Notes: generated from the letters alone by a model not told the origin. Numbered from the stretch's first letter, positions 46,750 to 58,299 are shown. The stretch: DNA of 64,000 bases from Diphasiastrum complanatum (GCA_029204225.1 CM055110.1:847050-911049), one strand, 5' to 3'. Numbers and translations: made by a program.

Positions 46750-46897
46750 TCAAATCCGACACAGCTCTCTGCCGTGTAAATCTTTTAAGGTCATCGCATC
46801 TACATACACTTTTGCGTATTTGGAGTTGTCATAATTACAATTTTGATGGATTACTCCATGATCAGATCTTAACACCTTGATCTTGGCATTTGCTTCA
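46750..46897 (-). CDS. Possible terminal exon, unrecognised
   Basis: A good acceptor (TTTGTTTGTGCAG, pyrimidine-rich) ends at 46898. From 46897 the frame gives EANAKIKVLRSDHGVIHQNC, then NSKYAKVYVDAMTLKDLHGR and a stop at 46750-46752. It has codon-like character and no internal stop, but no family is recognised and no upstream exon is proven. It may belong to the 48.9-50.8 kb gene or to a separate gene. Low confidence. Confidence 0.25.
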
Positions 46898-47547
46898 CTG
46901 CACAAACAAATGAGAAAACAGTGTTTTTGTCTGTATCGCATAATTACAAATTGTATCTCTAATATGTGTTCAATGACATTTCGAACTCTGAAAAGCACTC
47001 CTTGCCCTTGAGCTATTAATCAGACGTAACCTGGATATCTAACATCAAAACAGCCAATTGCTGTCTAGGGCCATGGATTGGTAATTAGATAAAATACAGA
47101 GTCATGGAAAAATATGTTGAATAAATTGTATTACATGCCAAATTTCCTTGAATGAGGCAGACACGAATGTTTTGAGTGGTAAGTATGATGTGATCTGCCT
47201 AAGGTTTCTCATAACTGGCAACATATCTAAACAACAAACACGTATTCACAGGGAAATAGAGCATTTTGTATAAAATTGAGGTACATGAAACTTTAAATTT
47301 GCACAGCCAGGATAAGCTAATGGATTGAATGTCCGCAATCTCCTGCTTGGTTTGTATCAGAAACCAAAAAATATACAGTTGCTATAGGCCAAAACTCATC
47401 TTGTGTTAGCTGGTGAGGTCAGCTTTATTTTTCCTTTCTCAAGCTGCAGATAAGTGAATATAGCTTTACTTTTCTCATACAAAGACTCGGAAGTATATTG
47501 CAGGTAAGGGCTGTGCAAACTTATAAGAACCATGGATCAAAGTCACA

Positions 47548-48200
47548 GCTACCAGGACTTACTCAAATGACCTCACCATCCTCTCTAAATTGGTATACGA
47601 TAGCTGCAAGAAAATCATTGCTTACAAGAAGAAACAATAAGCATTCTCTTGCCAAGGCAATGAATGCAGTCCTGAAGAGTCGCTTGCCTGTCTTATTTAC
47701 TTCTAAAAGTTCATCATATCGGGCACAGTAAAAGCAAAATAAAGCTTTCTGCAGGGATTAGCAGGGAGTGTTCCACATGCAGTAAATAGGGCAACAAACA
47801 TGCCAATTTTAGCTCAACCAGATTCAGCATGAAATCGGTGATACCAGCACTCCAGGAATCTCGGGTGTCAGCTGTAATAGGCATGACATCCCACACCATA
47901 TAAGGCAGTAAGTTTTGTGGCTGACTAAACAGCTACCAAGACTTATTCAGATGAAGTAATCTTTGCTTACAAGAAGAAACATTAAACATTCTCTGGCCAA
48001 GGCGATGACTGCCATCCTGAAGAGTTGCTGCCTGTCTCATTTACTTCTAAAAGTTCATCACATCGGGCATAGTATAAGCAGCAGCCACAATAAAGCTTTC
48101 TGCAGGGATTAGCAGAGACTGTTCCACATGCAGTAATATGGCAGAAAACATGCCAATTTTAGCTAAACCAGATTAAACATGCAATCCGTGATAACATCGC
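47548..48200 (-). repeat. Diverged direct duplication (~270-350 bp units) with exon-like content
   Basis: Unit 1 (about 47548-47930) and unit 2 (about 47930-48200) share CAGCTACCARGACTTA, TTGCTTACAAGAAGAAACA, TTACTTCTAAAAGTTCATCA, AAAGCTTTCTGCAGGGATTA and ACATGCCAATTTTAGCT. An ~80 bp part of unit 1 (47853-47930, CTCGGGTGTCAGCTGTAATA) recurs at 48840-48910 next to the stop of the 635-residue gene. Confidence 0.85.
47563..47748 (-). CDS. Possible exon in duplicated unit 1, unrecognised
   Basis: After an acceptor-like CCCTGCAG a frame of 61 codons runs from 47748 to the TGA at 47563-47565: ARYDELLEVNKTGKRLFRTA, then FIALARECLLFLLVSNDF and AAIVYQFREDG. An in-frame TAA lies 12 bp upstream, so it could only be an internal or terminal exon. 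The copy in unit 2 has the same start but is frameshifted after the NETG position. No family is recognised. Confidence 0.3.
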   Translation of the reverse strand, partial: KALFCFYCARYDELLEVNKTGKRLFRTAFIALARECLLFLLVSNDFLAAIVYQFREDGEVI

Positions 48201-48926
48201 TGCTAAGATCAAACTACCTGATATTCTAAGTTGGTCAATTTGTGATTTTAGAAGACTTAGCAACAACCAATTTTCTTTGCATGAGGCATGACGTAAATTA
48301 GGAGGGTACATCAGGTCCTGATTTATGACAAAATACAAATGAGGGTGTACTTGTTTATGCAGTGCAAAATAACATTGTAGACATAAACAATGTGAGCAAA
48401 GCACAGCTTCAAAATGAATGGAAGTCGATTGCTTCCAAAGCTTGACCACACAAAAACAATGCAAGTATGAATCAACTGAAAGAATCAGATGAGATTGTTA
48501 ACAACAATACTTGCCCATCTGGAAATGTGAACAGTCTAACTAAGAACCCAAGTTTTGTATGATTATTGCCCTCCATTTAACCAATCAAATCAAACAATGA
48601 AACAGAATGCTGCGATTCTCAGACCGAATATTATTGACAGAGAAAGTGATATGCAAGTAGTACCTTGTGTTCTTTCTGATGGCTTTCAAGAACTTCCAGA
48701 AAAGGCTGTAAGATTGAATCATGTCTATTGAATACCAACTACTATCTGACACAAATGCTTACCTAACCTTATGTACAACCCAAAATTGCTTGACCCTTTA
48801 CTGACAATGTCCACTAGTTGCATGGAAAAAAACAAGGAACCTCGGGTGTCAGCTGTAATAAGCATGACATCCCACACCATATAAAGCAGTAAGTTTTGTG
48901 GCTGACTAATTTTCTTAATGTACCTT

Positions 48927-50834
48927 CTAGATATCTGAAAGACGAACCGAGGGTTTTCTTTGTCTCTTCTTTGGGGCCTCTAATGTGAAATCTCCTAACC
49001 GCTTTGGCTTTGAATGCCCTGACAGTGAAGGTGTACACTTCAGCTTCTCTGAAAGAAGACAATGGGCAGTTGGAACTGTACCTACATGCTTGCACCCTTC
49101 ATCCCAGTCACTGCTGAGCTGTTGAATTTGAACATTAGTCCTTGGACCATCCACATCCAATTTGGATTTCTCAATTCTGGATAATTGTCCTCTTGAGTGT
49201 CTAGTTGATTGTCTCTGAGTGAATGGGATGCTACCATGAATAAAAATTGCTTTATATTGTTTGACCTTCTCTCGTACTTTACTCCCACAATTTCTCAACC
49301 TAGAAGAGCTGCTGACACTTCTACTACAAGTCATTTGTTGCACACTCACCTGCATAGATTCACCTACATGCATGTAAACATCTCTTCTAGACATGCTTGG
49401 TGTACATATGGTTGTTCGTGGTGCTGATCCACCCAGAAAAACAGCCTTTTCCTTCAAATTTCTATTATGCATTTTCGTGCCAGCACACTTGAGTTGCCTA
49501 ATTCCAGTATTTTCTTGTTCGTAAGCTACTTCTACTGCAGCTTCAGCAAGCACATAAAGGGCCACATATTTTTGAGCATCAGTAGCTTGATCCCTAGATG
49601 AGTCATATCCTGCATTTTCCTTGATAAATTGCATTTCTTTAGGGTGAATACCTTGAGATCCATCCTGGAACTCTGTTTGTGCAACTTCAGTTGTTAAGGG
49701 CTTCTTGTAAAAGTTCTCAGCACTAGCGTTCATAGCTTTGCTAACCTTAGCACAAACTTCAAAGAGCATGCCTTCAGTATGTGTATTGCCTTTATAGTCA
49801 AGTTTGCCCTTTGATTGATGTTCAAAACCGATTTCTGCCCCTTTCCCTGGTTGCCTTGAACCTGAAAATTGCTTTGATGGCCCCTTGCCTGTTTTCTGCT
49901 GAACCAAAGGAGAATCGCTGCAGTTAAATGAACAGCTTTTACTTGAATTGCATGCTCTTCTTATGGTTACTTCCGTGGCCGCACCGCCAATCAAATTGCA
50001 GCAAAGAGAGATTGGGTTATATGAGGCTGAGCCAGAGACATCGGGTTCTATTTCAGCTCTTTGGAGCTCAAGTATATGAACAGCAGAAGAATTAGCAACT
50101 TTTGTACAATTTTGAGTGGCGTCATCCCTGCATTTGTAAGATCCAAATCTAGCCTGTTGAGAAGAAGGGCTCCGAGTCAGAATGTCCTGTCTTTCAAAAG
50201 AAATGAGCTTCGAGCTCTGTGTGGTATCAAATCTTGTCTGATCCACTTGCGTCTGACTACCTATTTCTGACGTGGAGTGAAGTTTCTCTTCACTCATTGC
50301 TATGGGTTCTGCTGCAGAAGCGGACAGCTTGAACTGGGAGGAGTCCCGTGCCTCTACACTTTGATGTTCCACACATTGTGCTTTCTCATAAATATCAACT
50401 GCTTTAGATAGTTTCGAACTGCAGTCAACAAAATCTTCGAGGGGAGGAAAGGTGGAGGCTATTGAGGGCATGGCATACCTTTCGGTAATAAAGCTCTCTA
50501 AAAATTCTGTAACTCCAAGTCTATCTTCATCCAATTCGGAACTACAATACTTAATCTTGTTTTTCCAGTTGCCGCTTCTCTCCAGGAAAGAATTCAGCTC
50601 AACTTGCTTTGGATCCTCTCTGTCAACCCTGTTAGATCCTGCTCCTTCCTCACTTACTGAATATCTCATGCCTGCAAACTCCTTCGGCCTCTCAATCCCG
50701 CATGCCCCCATTGTTTCCTCTTGCATGATGCTCTGGGTTTCTAGAAACGTTCCCATCTCTAGGGCGTAATGCCTCGCAGATGGGCTATCGCCATTTTCTT
50801 CTTTGAACACTGCCCCTGTTCTAGCACGATCCAT
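48927..50834 (-). CDS. Unrecognised 635-residue protein with basic C-terminus
   Basis: The first ATG in the long open frame is at 50834 (MDRARTGAVFKEENGDS); the frame is also open about 19 codons upstream without an ATG. It is uninterrupted to the TAG at 48927-48929. The protein is hydrophilic and rich in Ser, Glu and Lys, with no signal peptide, membrane helix or catalytic motif that I can name. Visible features: an acidic N-terminal third (SSELDEDRLGVTEFLESF), a central low-complexity Ser/Gln region, and a C-terminal basic stretch APKKRQRKPSVRLSDI that could be a nuclear-localisation or DNA-contact element. A 1.9 kb frame without stops in AT-balanced, non-repetitive DNA argues for a real gene, probably nuclear. 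Further 3' exons are possible. Confidence 0.6.
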   Translation of the reverse strand: MDRARTGAVFKEENGDSPSARHYALEMGTFLETQSIMQEETMGACGIERPKEFAGMRYSVSEEGAGSNRVDREDPKQVELNSFLERSGNWKNKIKYCSSELDEDRLGVTEFLESFITERYAMPSIASTFPPLEDFVDCSSKLSKAVDIYEKAQCVEHQSVEARDSSQFKLSASAAEPIAMSEEKLHSTSEIGSQTQVDQTRFDTTQSSKLISFERQDILTRSPSSQQARFGSYKCRDDATQNCTKVANSSAVHILELQRAEIEPDVSGSASYNPISLCCNLIGGAATEVTIRRACNSSKSCSFNCSDSPLVQQKTGKGPSKQFSGSRQPGKGAEIGFEHQSKGKLDYKGNTHTEGMLFEVCAKVSKAMNASAENFYKKPLTTEVAQTEFQDGSQGIHPKEMQFIKENAGYDSSRDQATDAQKYVALYVLAEAAVEVAYEQENTGIRQLKCAGTKMHNRNLKEKAVFLGGSAPRTTICTPSMSRRDVYMHVGESMQVSVQQMTCSRSVSSSSRLRNCGSKVREKVKQYKAIFIHGSIPFTQRQSTRHSRGQLSRIEKSKLDVDGPRTNVQIQQLSSDWDEGCKHVGTVPTAHCLLSEKLKCTPSLSGHSKPKRLGDFTLEAPKKRQRKPSVRLSDI

Positions 50835-50887
50835 CACAAGAAAGCTCGCAACTCCCACAATTGTCCTCACTTCTAAGGAACGAACCT

Positions 50888-50944
50888 TCAAGGTAGACTC
50901 AACTCGTAGGATCTGCTTGCTTTGCTGCCTCTGTGCTCCGGCAT
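50888..50944 (-). other. Upstream ORF (18 codons) in the leader of the 635-residue gene
   Basis: ATG at 50944-50942 opens MPEHRGSKASRSYELSLP and a TGA at 50890-50888, ending 53 bp before the main ATG. If transcription starts upstream of it, this uORF would reduce initiation at the main start. An alternative is an intron in the leader. Confidence 0.35.
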
Positions 50945-51485
50945 TTTTCTAAAGCTGCTGAGTCTACATCATTCTTCCCCCTTTAGCTCTTTACTGCCGG
51001 CTACGCCTTGCTCGCCCTCCCAACAATACCCAATCACAATGGGAAATTGCTGATCAGAAAGACAGGAGCTTCAGAATGAAGTTGAACAATTATGAGAATG
51101 AAGATAGCAGTCCTCTTGCTCCTCTTTCGCACTTCAATCACCACAAAAGGAATGTCTGGTCAGTAATCTGCAATCAAGGAAAAGCTGGCAAGATCAATGG
51201 GATACATATACATTGCTTTAAGATTCAGCAGTCACAAGCAAAGCTGAAAAGCTAGCATTGCATTTCCGTAATGCCAACCATAGAGAGAAGTACTCTCTGT
51301 TTTGCTTACACATAGATACTTGGGCATACATGCTCCGTCTCACTCACTCGATCCTCATCTCACTCCAGCACCCAACCATATTAAAGCTGCCAACATCAGG
51401 CATAACGCAAAATCGATGCAAAGCAGCAGCTGAATTGCACACCTCGCGCCAAATTGTGGAGAAGATCGAAAGCGCAAAATGGATC

Positions 51486-51568
<83 letters not shown>
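51486..51568. repeat. (GA)~41 microsatellite upstream of the 635-residue gene
   Basis: An 83 bp GA run with one interruption (GAAAGA near 51500). It lies about 650 bp upstream of the main ATG, where it reads as CT on the gene's sense strand, in promoter or leader position. Confidence 0.93.
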
Positions 51569-51569
<1 letters not shown>

Positions 51570-51761
51570 CCTCATTTCTAATTAATTAAGAATTCTAATG
51601 GCCCATATTAATTAGATGGTTTAGTGTTTCTAGCACCCTCCTTACCATATACTCTTTAGATTTAATTGAGGATTACCACGCCCCATTCCCAACTTAATGA
51701 GAGCTCTTTCATCTTCTTTTGCACTCCAAGTTCATTGGTTTCAAATAAGTTCACTCACACT

Positions 51762-51869
51762 ATGAAGCTTGCCTCACTATCGATACATTCTTGTATACGG
51801 ACGGTTGCATTGATCGTTGTTGTGATCTTAACAAGTCAAATTATGGTTGCACATCATCGAAACAAATGA
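51762..51869 (+). CDS. 35-codon ORF resembling an isolated signal peptide
   Basis: MKLASLSIHSCIRTVALIVV, then VILTSQIMVAHHRNK and a TGA. A basic N-terminus, a hydrophobic core and a polar end fit a secretory signal, as in first exons of small secreted proteins. There is no following domain and no clear donor. It may be a chance ORF. Confidence 0.2.
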   Translation: MKLASLSIHSCIRTVALIVVVILTSQIMVAHHRNK

Positions 51870-54800
51870 AATTGCAACATGCAAAATTATTGATTGGATT
51901 AAGCCTCGTCAACTGAACATGGTCAACCATTTCACCTTAAAACCAAGTGCTTTTTTTAGACACTCAAATTTCACGAGTTTGTCAAAATCTTCAATACATC
52001 AAACTGTCATCATCATATAAACTAAATTTACATGATGCACTGGATGAGCAGTCGACCAAACCTGAAGATTAAGTTTAAAAGCTAACAAATCAATCATTTA
52101 ACTTTCACAATTACCCTGAAAATCAATCTTTAGTCTGACTTCAATATCAAATAAGTATTTAGAGATGGGATAATTCTCAAATTATCTGTCTCTACACTGA
52201 AATACTATATCTACCTTTAAGAAGTACACTAAAAGATAAATTTTCCTATTGGTTGATTCTCTCCAATCTAATAACATCACCTTCATGTACTTCAATTTAC
52301 ATGAATCACTAGGTGAGTCCTCACCTTATATTGGAAATCAATGTCCAAAAGTTAAAGATCCAAAACAATTATAGTCCAAGACTATTCACAAATTACTTGT
52401 AGACCCGTCATAAATGCTTCTTGGTACAAAACTCATCCCACCAAAATCTCTTAGGAGATCCATCAAGATAAAAATGACTTCACTCAATCCTGATTACCTT
52501 AGATACTCTCCTGAGATAAGTGCTCTATCCCTAGCCTCACATATCAGAAAATAGCAACCATTCAATCTTGATAGACTTAACTGCTCCTAATTTACCGAAG
52601 ATTTTAGGCTGAAAAACAGTACACAAGCATTCCTTGGCTACAATCTATAAAGGTAAGCAGATTTCTCATAAGTAAACAATTACTTAATGAAAATGCCTGT
52701 GAGATCCAAACAATCTCAAGTTTGTATACAAATTTAGAGTTCAATTAACAAATCTAAATTTTAACTCCACCAATTGATCAAGAATTACTCATCTTAAGAA
52801 TCATCATATTTCCATATAACATGTAATGGCCTTAAAGTATCAATTTATGATCCGTCAATCATAAACATTTAGAATCTTATGATTCGTCAATCATAATCTA
52901 TCAGATTCTAAACCCATACTTAATCATTTAGAGATACTGGAGTATATGCACAACATACCACTCAGGAAATATAAGGAGCATTCTGAAATCTTTTCCACAA
53001 GGAAAATTACTAGATTCCAAGAATATTCTTCCATCCCGATTCTAAACCAGATTATGAGTTCCAAATTCTACAATCAACCAAGTGATTAAAGACCATTATA
53101 ACATTTGTTTTTAACAAATATAAACTTTATACAATCACCTAGAACCACATCTAGAGATTATAAAGTTCTGCTGAATTCCAACTGAATTCAGTGGTTATCC
53201 TTGATATTAGTTAGACTCTGTCATCCAATATATGTATATGAGCTCACTGGACTATAGTCAATAACTTAGGATATTTCTCCTTCAAGATAAATTCTATATC
53301 AAGAATCTTATATATTCTATGCACAGTTCTCATAAATGAATCCAAATGGCTCACTAATCATGTGACTTACAAGCAATATGGATCAAAATAAACAGTTTCC
53401 GGTGAATTCTCTTCACACTGCTTATTTATCCAAGTAACTTCTAATCATGAGTAATCCAATTACTCAAGTTAATTGTAAATGATTCAAAAATCTTAAATGT
53501 CTAGGTGCAGATCGCAATTATACATGCTTGAATTATGATAGAAATATTACCTCTCAATAATCAACTATCAAATAGAGACTAACATTAGCGTTCAAGAAAC
53601 CTAAGTTTCGAGCCATATTCAAAAATCTTATGTGGAAGTATAACAGTCCTTCAGAACAGAGTTCTACACTGGAAGGAATTATATGAATCTTAATCCAATT
53701 GTCATGTATTAAGAAAGTTCTAAAGAGTAGAGGTTTAATAAAATAGAGAAATAGATTTAGGGGCTTCCATATTTTGTAATTAATGAGATACCATTTAGGG
53801 ATCGATCTATATCCGTAATTCCCAAAATACCCTTAACAAAAACCAATGGACTCTGTTAGTATTACCATTACAGCAATCACTAACCATCGGTCTACAGATC
53901 ATTCTACCCAAGAAATCCCCTTTAGAATCACTGATGTCCCATACCACCAGCTTTTCCTCCAAGAATTCTTTGCATCTAGATCTGTTTCGCCCAAAAAGTC
54001 AAAAAAGACGATTTGGCTATCCTATACCCAGATATAGGATCAAATTCACAACCAATTCCAGGAGATAATCCTAACAATTGAAATCTCTCATGCTTCTTTA
54101 GTGTTACTCAAAGAATACCATTTCATATTGTATCCATCTCATGGACAAACAGAATGTATCACCCCAATACAATAGAATGCATCACTAACCCAAAAGAAAT
54201 ATAGATTTCAATAAAACCGAATTTCATACTATCCTAGATTTCCAAAATCTATTCCAGAATCAGTACAAAGAACTTTAATTCTTTTAACAAGTTAGAACTC
54301 TCTTGGTCGTTACTATCATTATAGAGAAATACTCTATAATTGAAAATAATCCAAATTACTAGATTCCTGTATGGAATACCTTCTATCTGCATTACTTTGC
54401 AAGATCCAAATCCAATTGCAAAATAGAGATGGTTCCATAAATGGATTATCAGTCTTGTCACTACTTTTCCCTTAGAATCCTCAAATTCTCGAAATTTTAA
54501 ATCACACTGGGAAAAAGGAATCCAAATTCCCAGAGGTAGTCTTCTTAAATAATTCCCAATTTTATTCTCACTTGCAATTAATCATACTTCAGGAATTGAA
54601 TGTAAATTAAATAATTGGATCATTAAGACCAACAATCATCTACATATCAGACTTCCACTCTTTTCCTCCCTTTCAAAAATGGTTCCGGTTAACAAAACCC
54701 CAAATTTGTACTAGGAAAAAGTTCAATTTGGTATCGCTAACTTTAGCACTATCACCCAGACAAATTTTTGATTTGTTCTTTAAGTGCCGCACTTAATCCC

Positions 54801-56856
54801 TGGCAAATCCCCTTATAGACCAGCATAGAACTGTTCTACTAGATTTACATTATTCTTGGTCCTTATTGATCCTTAAAACAAGAAATGCTCCTTAATTGAT
54901 AGATTCACAAAATCTTCAACTAAAATTGAAAGGTACAATGATCTTAACAATCGACTGATTTCAACTCAATAAGATCATTCACTTTATAAGTCATTTCTGT
55001 TTGATCAATAACCAAAGAATTGGAACAAATTGAAAACTTCCATGGTTTTTTCAAATTTTACGTAAACTGGGATTTTCAAATTCCATTCAATATGGACCTA
55101 GACTGTGAAAATCGACCAAACATTGACTTGACAGTTTCACAATTACCATCTCATATTAGAAGGACTCTGAAACATCCAGCATGCATCCTATGTGACATGC
55201 AGTGATTTCAAAAAAAAAAATCAATTTTTACGTAAATTGCCAAGAAACTGGAAAATTGGCACTGGGATTTTCGAAATTCGTTCGAAATGGACCAACTGTG
55301 AAAATCGATTAAAATGATTGATTTATCAAATTCACAAGCACTGTCACATATCGAAATCATTTCAAAACATTCTGCATGCAACACCTTCACATGCACTGAA
55401 TTTTTTGTACAAACAAAAAAATTCCCGTAATTAGCCTAGCCACTAGGAAATCTGCTTTTTGAACTAGAATTGTCAAAAATAGCTTCATGCAAGAAATCTT
55501 CTGATCAATCCACTAATTATGCATGAAACATGCACCCATGCATGCATACAGGTCTATCCATACATTTTCATCAATAGACAGACACTACACTGAGTTACAA
55601 ACATGCATGCATCAGAATATTTCAAAAATTTTGCAAATTTTAGTTCAAAAATTGCCAAACTTCCGACAACCATAACTTTCTCTATAGGACACCAAATTGG
55701 TCGCTGTAAAGCACAGTACGGAGGGAGAGTGGATCTACAAGGCACTTGCCACATCACCTTGTCGCCTAGGCTTCACATGTGCGAGCAGTAAATGCACAAA
55801 AAATAGATCGGAGGGTGCACTTTTGGAGAGAGAAATCATCAAAAATTCAACTCCAGCCCAAAAAGCCTTGGATCATAGGTTACAAGCACTCTACTAAGGT
55901 TCATTAGACAGGCATAGAAGCTTCTAACAGGTCCAACAAGCAATCATAAGCTCAGATCATGCAAAAAATGCATTTTTGGCCTCCTTCAACAAGCAAAACT
56001 TCAACATGATTGTGTCTTATGCTCACCTATCCAAATTGGATACATGATGGCTCAAAACAGACACAATCCATCATATCTTTAAGCTTGTAATAAGAACCAA
56101 CAATTTCAGACCCCCAATTGAGAGGTATTTATGCTAAAAAATTGTCAAAAATACACTCACTAATTTTTGGTGTTTTGAGCCCCCTAATGGTGTCTAATCC
56201 CATCCAAACTTCATGACACCTCAGGGACAGCTTCATTACATCTCAACATTCACACCAAGCCTTGGCTGAGAATTTTGAGATCTACCCCAAAATTAGTCCA
56301 AAAAACATAAAAAAACCTTGGTATTTGACCAATTTTGACCAAAATTTGTAAAAAAAATCCACAAATTCGCGTAATCAGATCCAAATCCCTATACATCCAT
56401 TGCATGTAAGCACCAAAATTTCTAATTCTAGTCAAACATGGTTTCTATAGCCCATTTATGGTTCAAAAACCCCAATTTTTGGTCCAAAATCACTATCTAA
56501 TCCACCTTTTGACTATCCCAACATCATGCAATCATTAGATCCAATCAATAATGACTGTAAAACAGTAAGTACAATATGGAAAACGTACTACATCAGTACC
56601 TATGATCAATTTCAAGCAAAAAACTTCAATTCTAGGTGGAAAATCCACTAAAATCATGAAAAAAAACCTTTGAGTTCCAACAAAAACTATGGAGAAATCC
56701 CATAATTATAATCTTTAGGCTGAAAGTACACCAAATTCAGAGAAGCCACCTACTTGGAGATCAATTCCACCACCTGGAAGTAACATGCAAGGAGAAATCC
56801 ACAAAAACTGAGAAAATACAAGAAGTTGCTCCACCTTCTGATTGATGCAAATCCAT
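51870..56856. other. Long AT-rich region without recognised genes
   Basis: About 5 kb of AT-rich DNA. Short open frames (53846-54037 plus, 54249-54461 minus) have no named motif. If the primer site at 56857 is real, the region would be the internal part of an old minus-strand LTR element whose ORFs have decayed. A diverged ~194 bp direct repeat is listed separately. Confidence 0.35.
55050..55400. repeat. Diverged direct duplication, spacing about 194 bp
   Basis: TTTTACGTAAA, GGGATTTTC, ATGGACC, CTGTGAAAATCGA, TCACAA or TCACAAGCA, and CAGCATGCAT / CTGCATGCAA followed by ACATGCA occur in the same order at about 55055-55205 and 55227-55395. Confidence 0.7.
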
Positions 56857-57356
56857 AGCTCTGATACCACTATAAAGATCACCAAATGAACATCTGACTA
56901 GATCCTATTGCAAAACAACCAAAAGGACACCTGTGGAGCAACCACCCAACCAAACCTAGATTCCTCTTGGAGTTTCCTCCTGGACCTAGCCCCCAAGCCA
57001 TAGTGAAGAACCTAAGAGAGAGGAGGAGAAACAGACTCAAGAAACTGAATTTCCAATAGGAGGATGGGCGAGTTTCCAATGGACATATTCTCCTCATGAG
57101 AGAGAGAATATTTCCCTAGGATCTCCATGAAACCTATATTGAGCTATTGACCTCCTATTCTTGCATTAAGTCAGTCATTCACTATGCATGTGCTCCTATG
57201 TCCAATTATAGGTCTGAGCCCTCATATGATTATTAATTACTTTATAGGCCAAGCCCGAAATGGTGAGGCATAACTAATAACCATATACACCTAGAGTGAC
57301 CGGCTATCCATGTCAGGAATTATTCCGATTCCCTTATACAGGACATGGATGTAACA
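56857..57356 (-). repeat. Candidate primer-binding site and LTR of an old Copia element
   Basis: The reverse complement of 56857-56869 is TGGTATCAGAGCT (followed by ATGG), a good initiator-Met site. The adjoining sequence should be the LTR end but reads ...CTTTATAG rather than ...CA. A TGTTACATCC start at 57356 would give about 487 bp. GA-rich stretches at 57010 and 57100 fit. The LTR limits are tentative. Confidence 0.45.
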
Positions 57357-57420
57357 ATGCTCGTGAAGACAAATTGTGATAACCGTAAAAAAAATTTGTT
57401 TTGAAAAACGCCGGCAAATA

Positions 57421-57660
57421 GGAGAGAGACCGGGTAGAGAGAGAGGGATCTCAACCGGAGAAGAGAGAAGGGAGTAGAGAGAAAAAGATCTCAACCGGAG
57501 GAGAGAGAAGGGGTAGAGAGAGAAGGATCTCAACCAGAGGAGAGAGAATGATCTCAATCGGAGGAGAGAGAAGAGGGTAGTGAGAGAATGATCTCAACCG
57601 TAGGAGAGAGAAGGGGGTAGAGTCTTTCATGCAGGAGAGAGAAGGGGTAGAGTCTTTCAT
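57421..57660. repeat. GA-rich minisatellite, five variable units of 24-45 bp
   Basis: The unit core GATCTCAACCGGAGGAGAGA followed by GAAGGGGTAGAGAGAGAA recurs at about 57447, 57487, 57526, 57550 and 57590 with length changes. A GGAGAGAGAAGGGGTAGAGT plus CTTTCAT pair ends the array. Leu/Ser/Pro-rich frames on the minus strand are by-products. Confidence 0.85.
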
Positions 57661-57794
57661 ATTTTCTGATCGATTTGGTCTGATGTAGTTTGAACCTTTA
57701 GTTATGAGGAACATCGATCGATCCATTTTTGTCTGCTCTCACTGCATCTTTCAGTTTTTGTATGCTTTGGTGCCGGCAGCAGTTACTAGTAGCC

Positions 57795-58086
57795 ATGGCT
57801 AATGCGACATCAGGAAAAAATATGAAACACTTGAGAAAAATTATGACGATTTCACTACTGCTCTTCCAAAGAGTGATTGTCGGTAAGCAGTATTAGACTT
57901 TGACTTCGTCATTGACGATTATTGACAGAAGAGCAAAATCTTTTTTACTGTCTGGTCACCTGACAACGTCAGAATAAAGGTGAAGATGATTTACGCCGGC
58001 TCCAAGGACAACTTGATGGTGTGCACTATGAACTACAGGCTACTGATCCAACAGAAATGGATATTGAGGTTATCAAAGACCAGTAA
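57795..58086 (+). pseudogene. Actin-depolymerising factor (ADF/cofilin) processed pseudogene
   Basis: Starts ATGGCTAATGCG (MANATSG), as plant ADFs do. After a deletion of roughly 35-40 codons the middle reads NYDDFTTALPKSDCR, then VLDFDFVIDDY, QKSKIFFTVWSPDNVRIKV and KMIYAGSKD; after a frame change comes LDGVHYELQATDPTEM, then DIEVIKDQ and TAA at 58084-58086. These are consecutive ADF-homology motifs. Two nonsense codons replace Tyr in CRY (TAA) and Cys before QKSK (TGA). ADF genes normally have an intron right after the ATG and another in the middle; here the parts are continuous, so a retrocopy is likely. No poly-A tail is visible. ADF severs and recycles actin filaments; this copy cannot. 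Confidence 0.88.
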
Positions 58087-58214
58087 AGTTGATGAGAGAA
58101 ATGAAGAAGCAGATTAGATCAGTGATGGGAGAAATGGCACTCTCCTGTCACTCGTCAGAGAAATGGAGGATCGAGCAAGAAAATGAATTGGCGTGAGGGA
58201 GCCGAGTGAGATAG

Positions 58215-58290
58215 GAGTTAGGCTTAGGGTAGGTTAGGTTAGGTTTAGGTCATGTCTAGGTTAGGGTAGGTAGGTAGGTCTGTTTAGGTT
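58215..58290 (+). repeat. TAGGT/TTAGG-type short repeats
   Basis: TTAGGCTTAGGGTAGGTTAG, GTTTAGGTCA and GGTAGGTAGGTAGGT are irregular iterations with a telomere-like flavour but not a true TTTAGGG array. Confidence 0.6.
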
Positions 58291-58299
58291 TGTTTCAGC

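Larger units (their letters stand above)
45838..46750. other. Unassigned region with Z-DNA-type tract and GC-rich palindromes
   Basis: No gene is recognised with confidence. The minus strand at about 45980-45845 has an open stretch (EIDFEKHVLSFQEGKEIV) that abuts the RT; its nature is unclear. The alternating purine-pyrimidine tract and the palindrome cluster are listed separately. Confidence 0.35.

Noticed and set aside
53846-54461. Possible decayed viral or retroelement coding sequence in the AT-rich region
   Set aside because: A few short open pieces look protein-like, but no RT, protease, integrase or capsid motif could be confirmed.
57291-57726. Leu/Ser/Pro repeat proteins on the minus strand
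   Set aside because: Direct consequence of the GA-rich minisatellite; unit lengths vary and are not multiples of three.
58215-58290. Interstitial telomere
   Set aside because: The words TTAGGG and TAGGT are irregular and do not form the plant TTTAGGG array.
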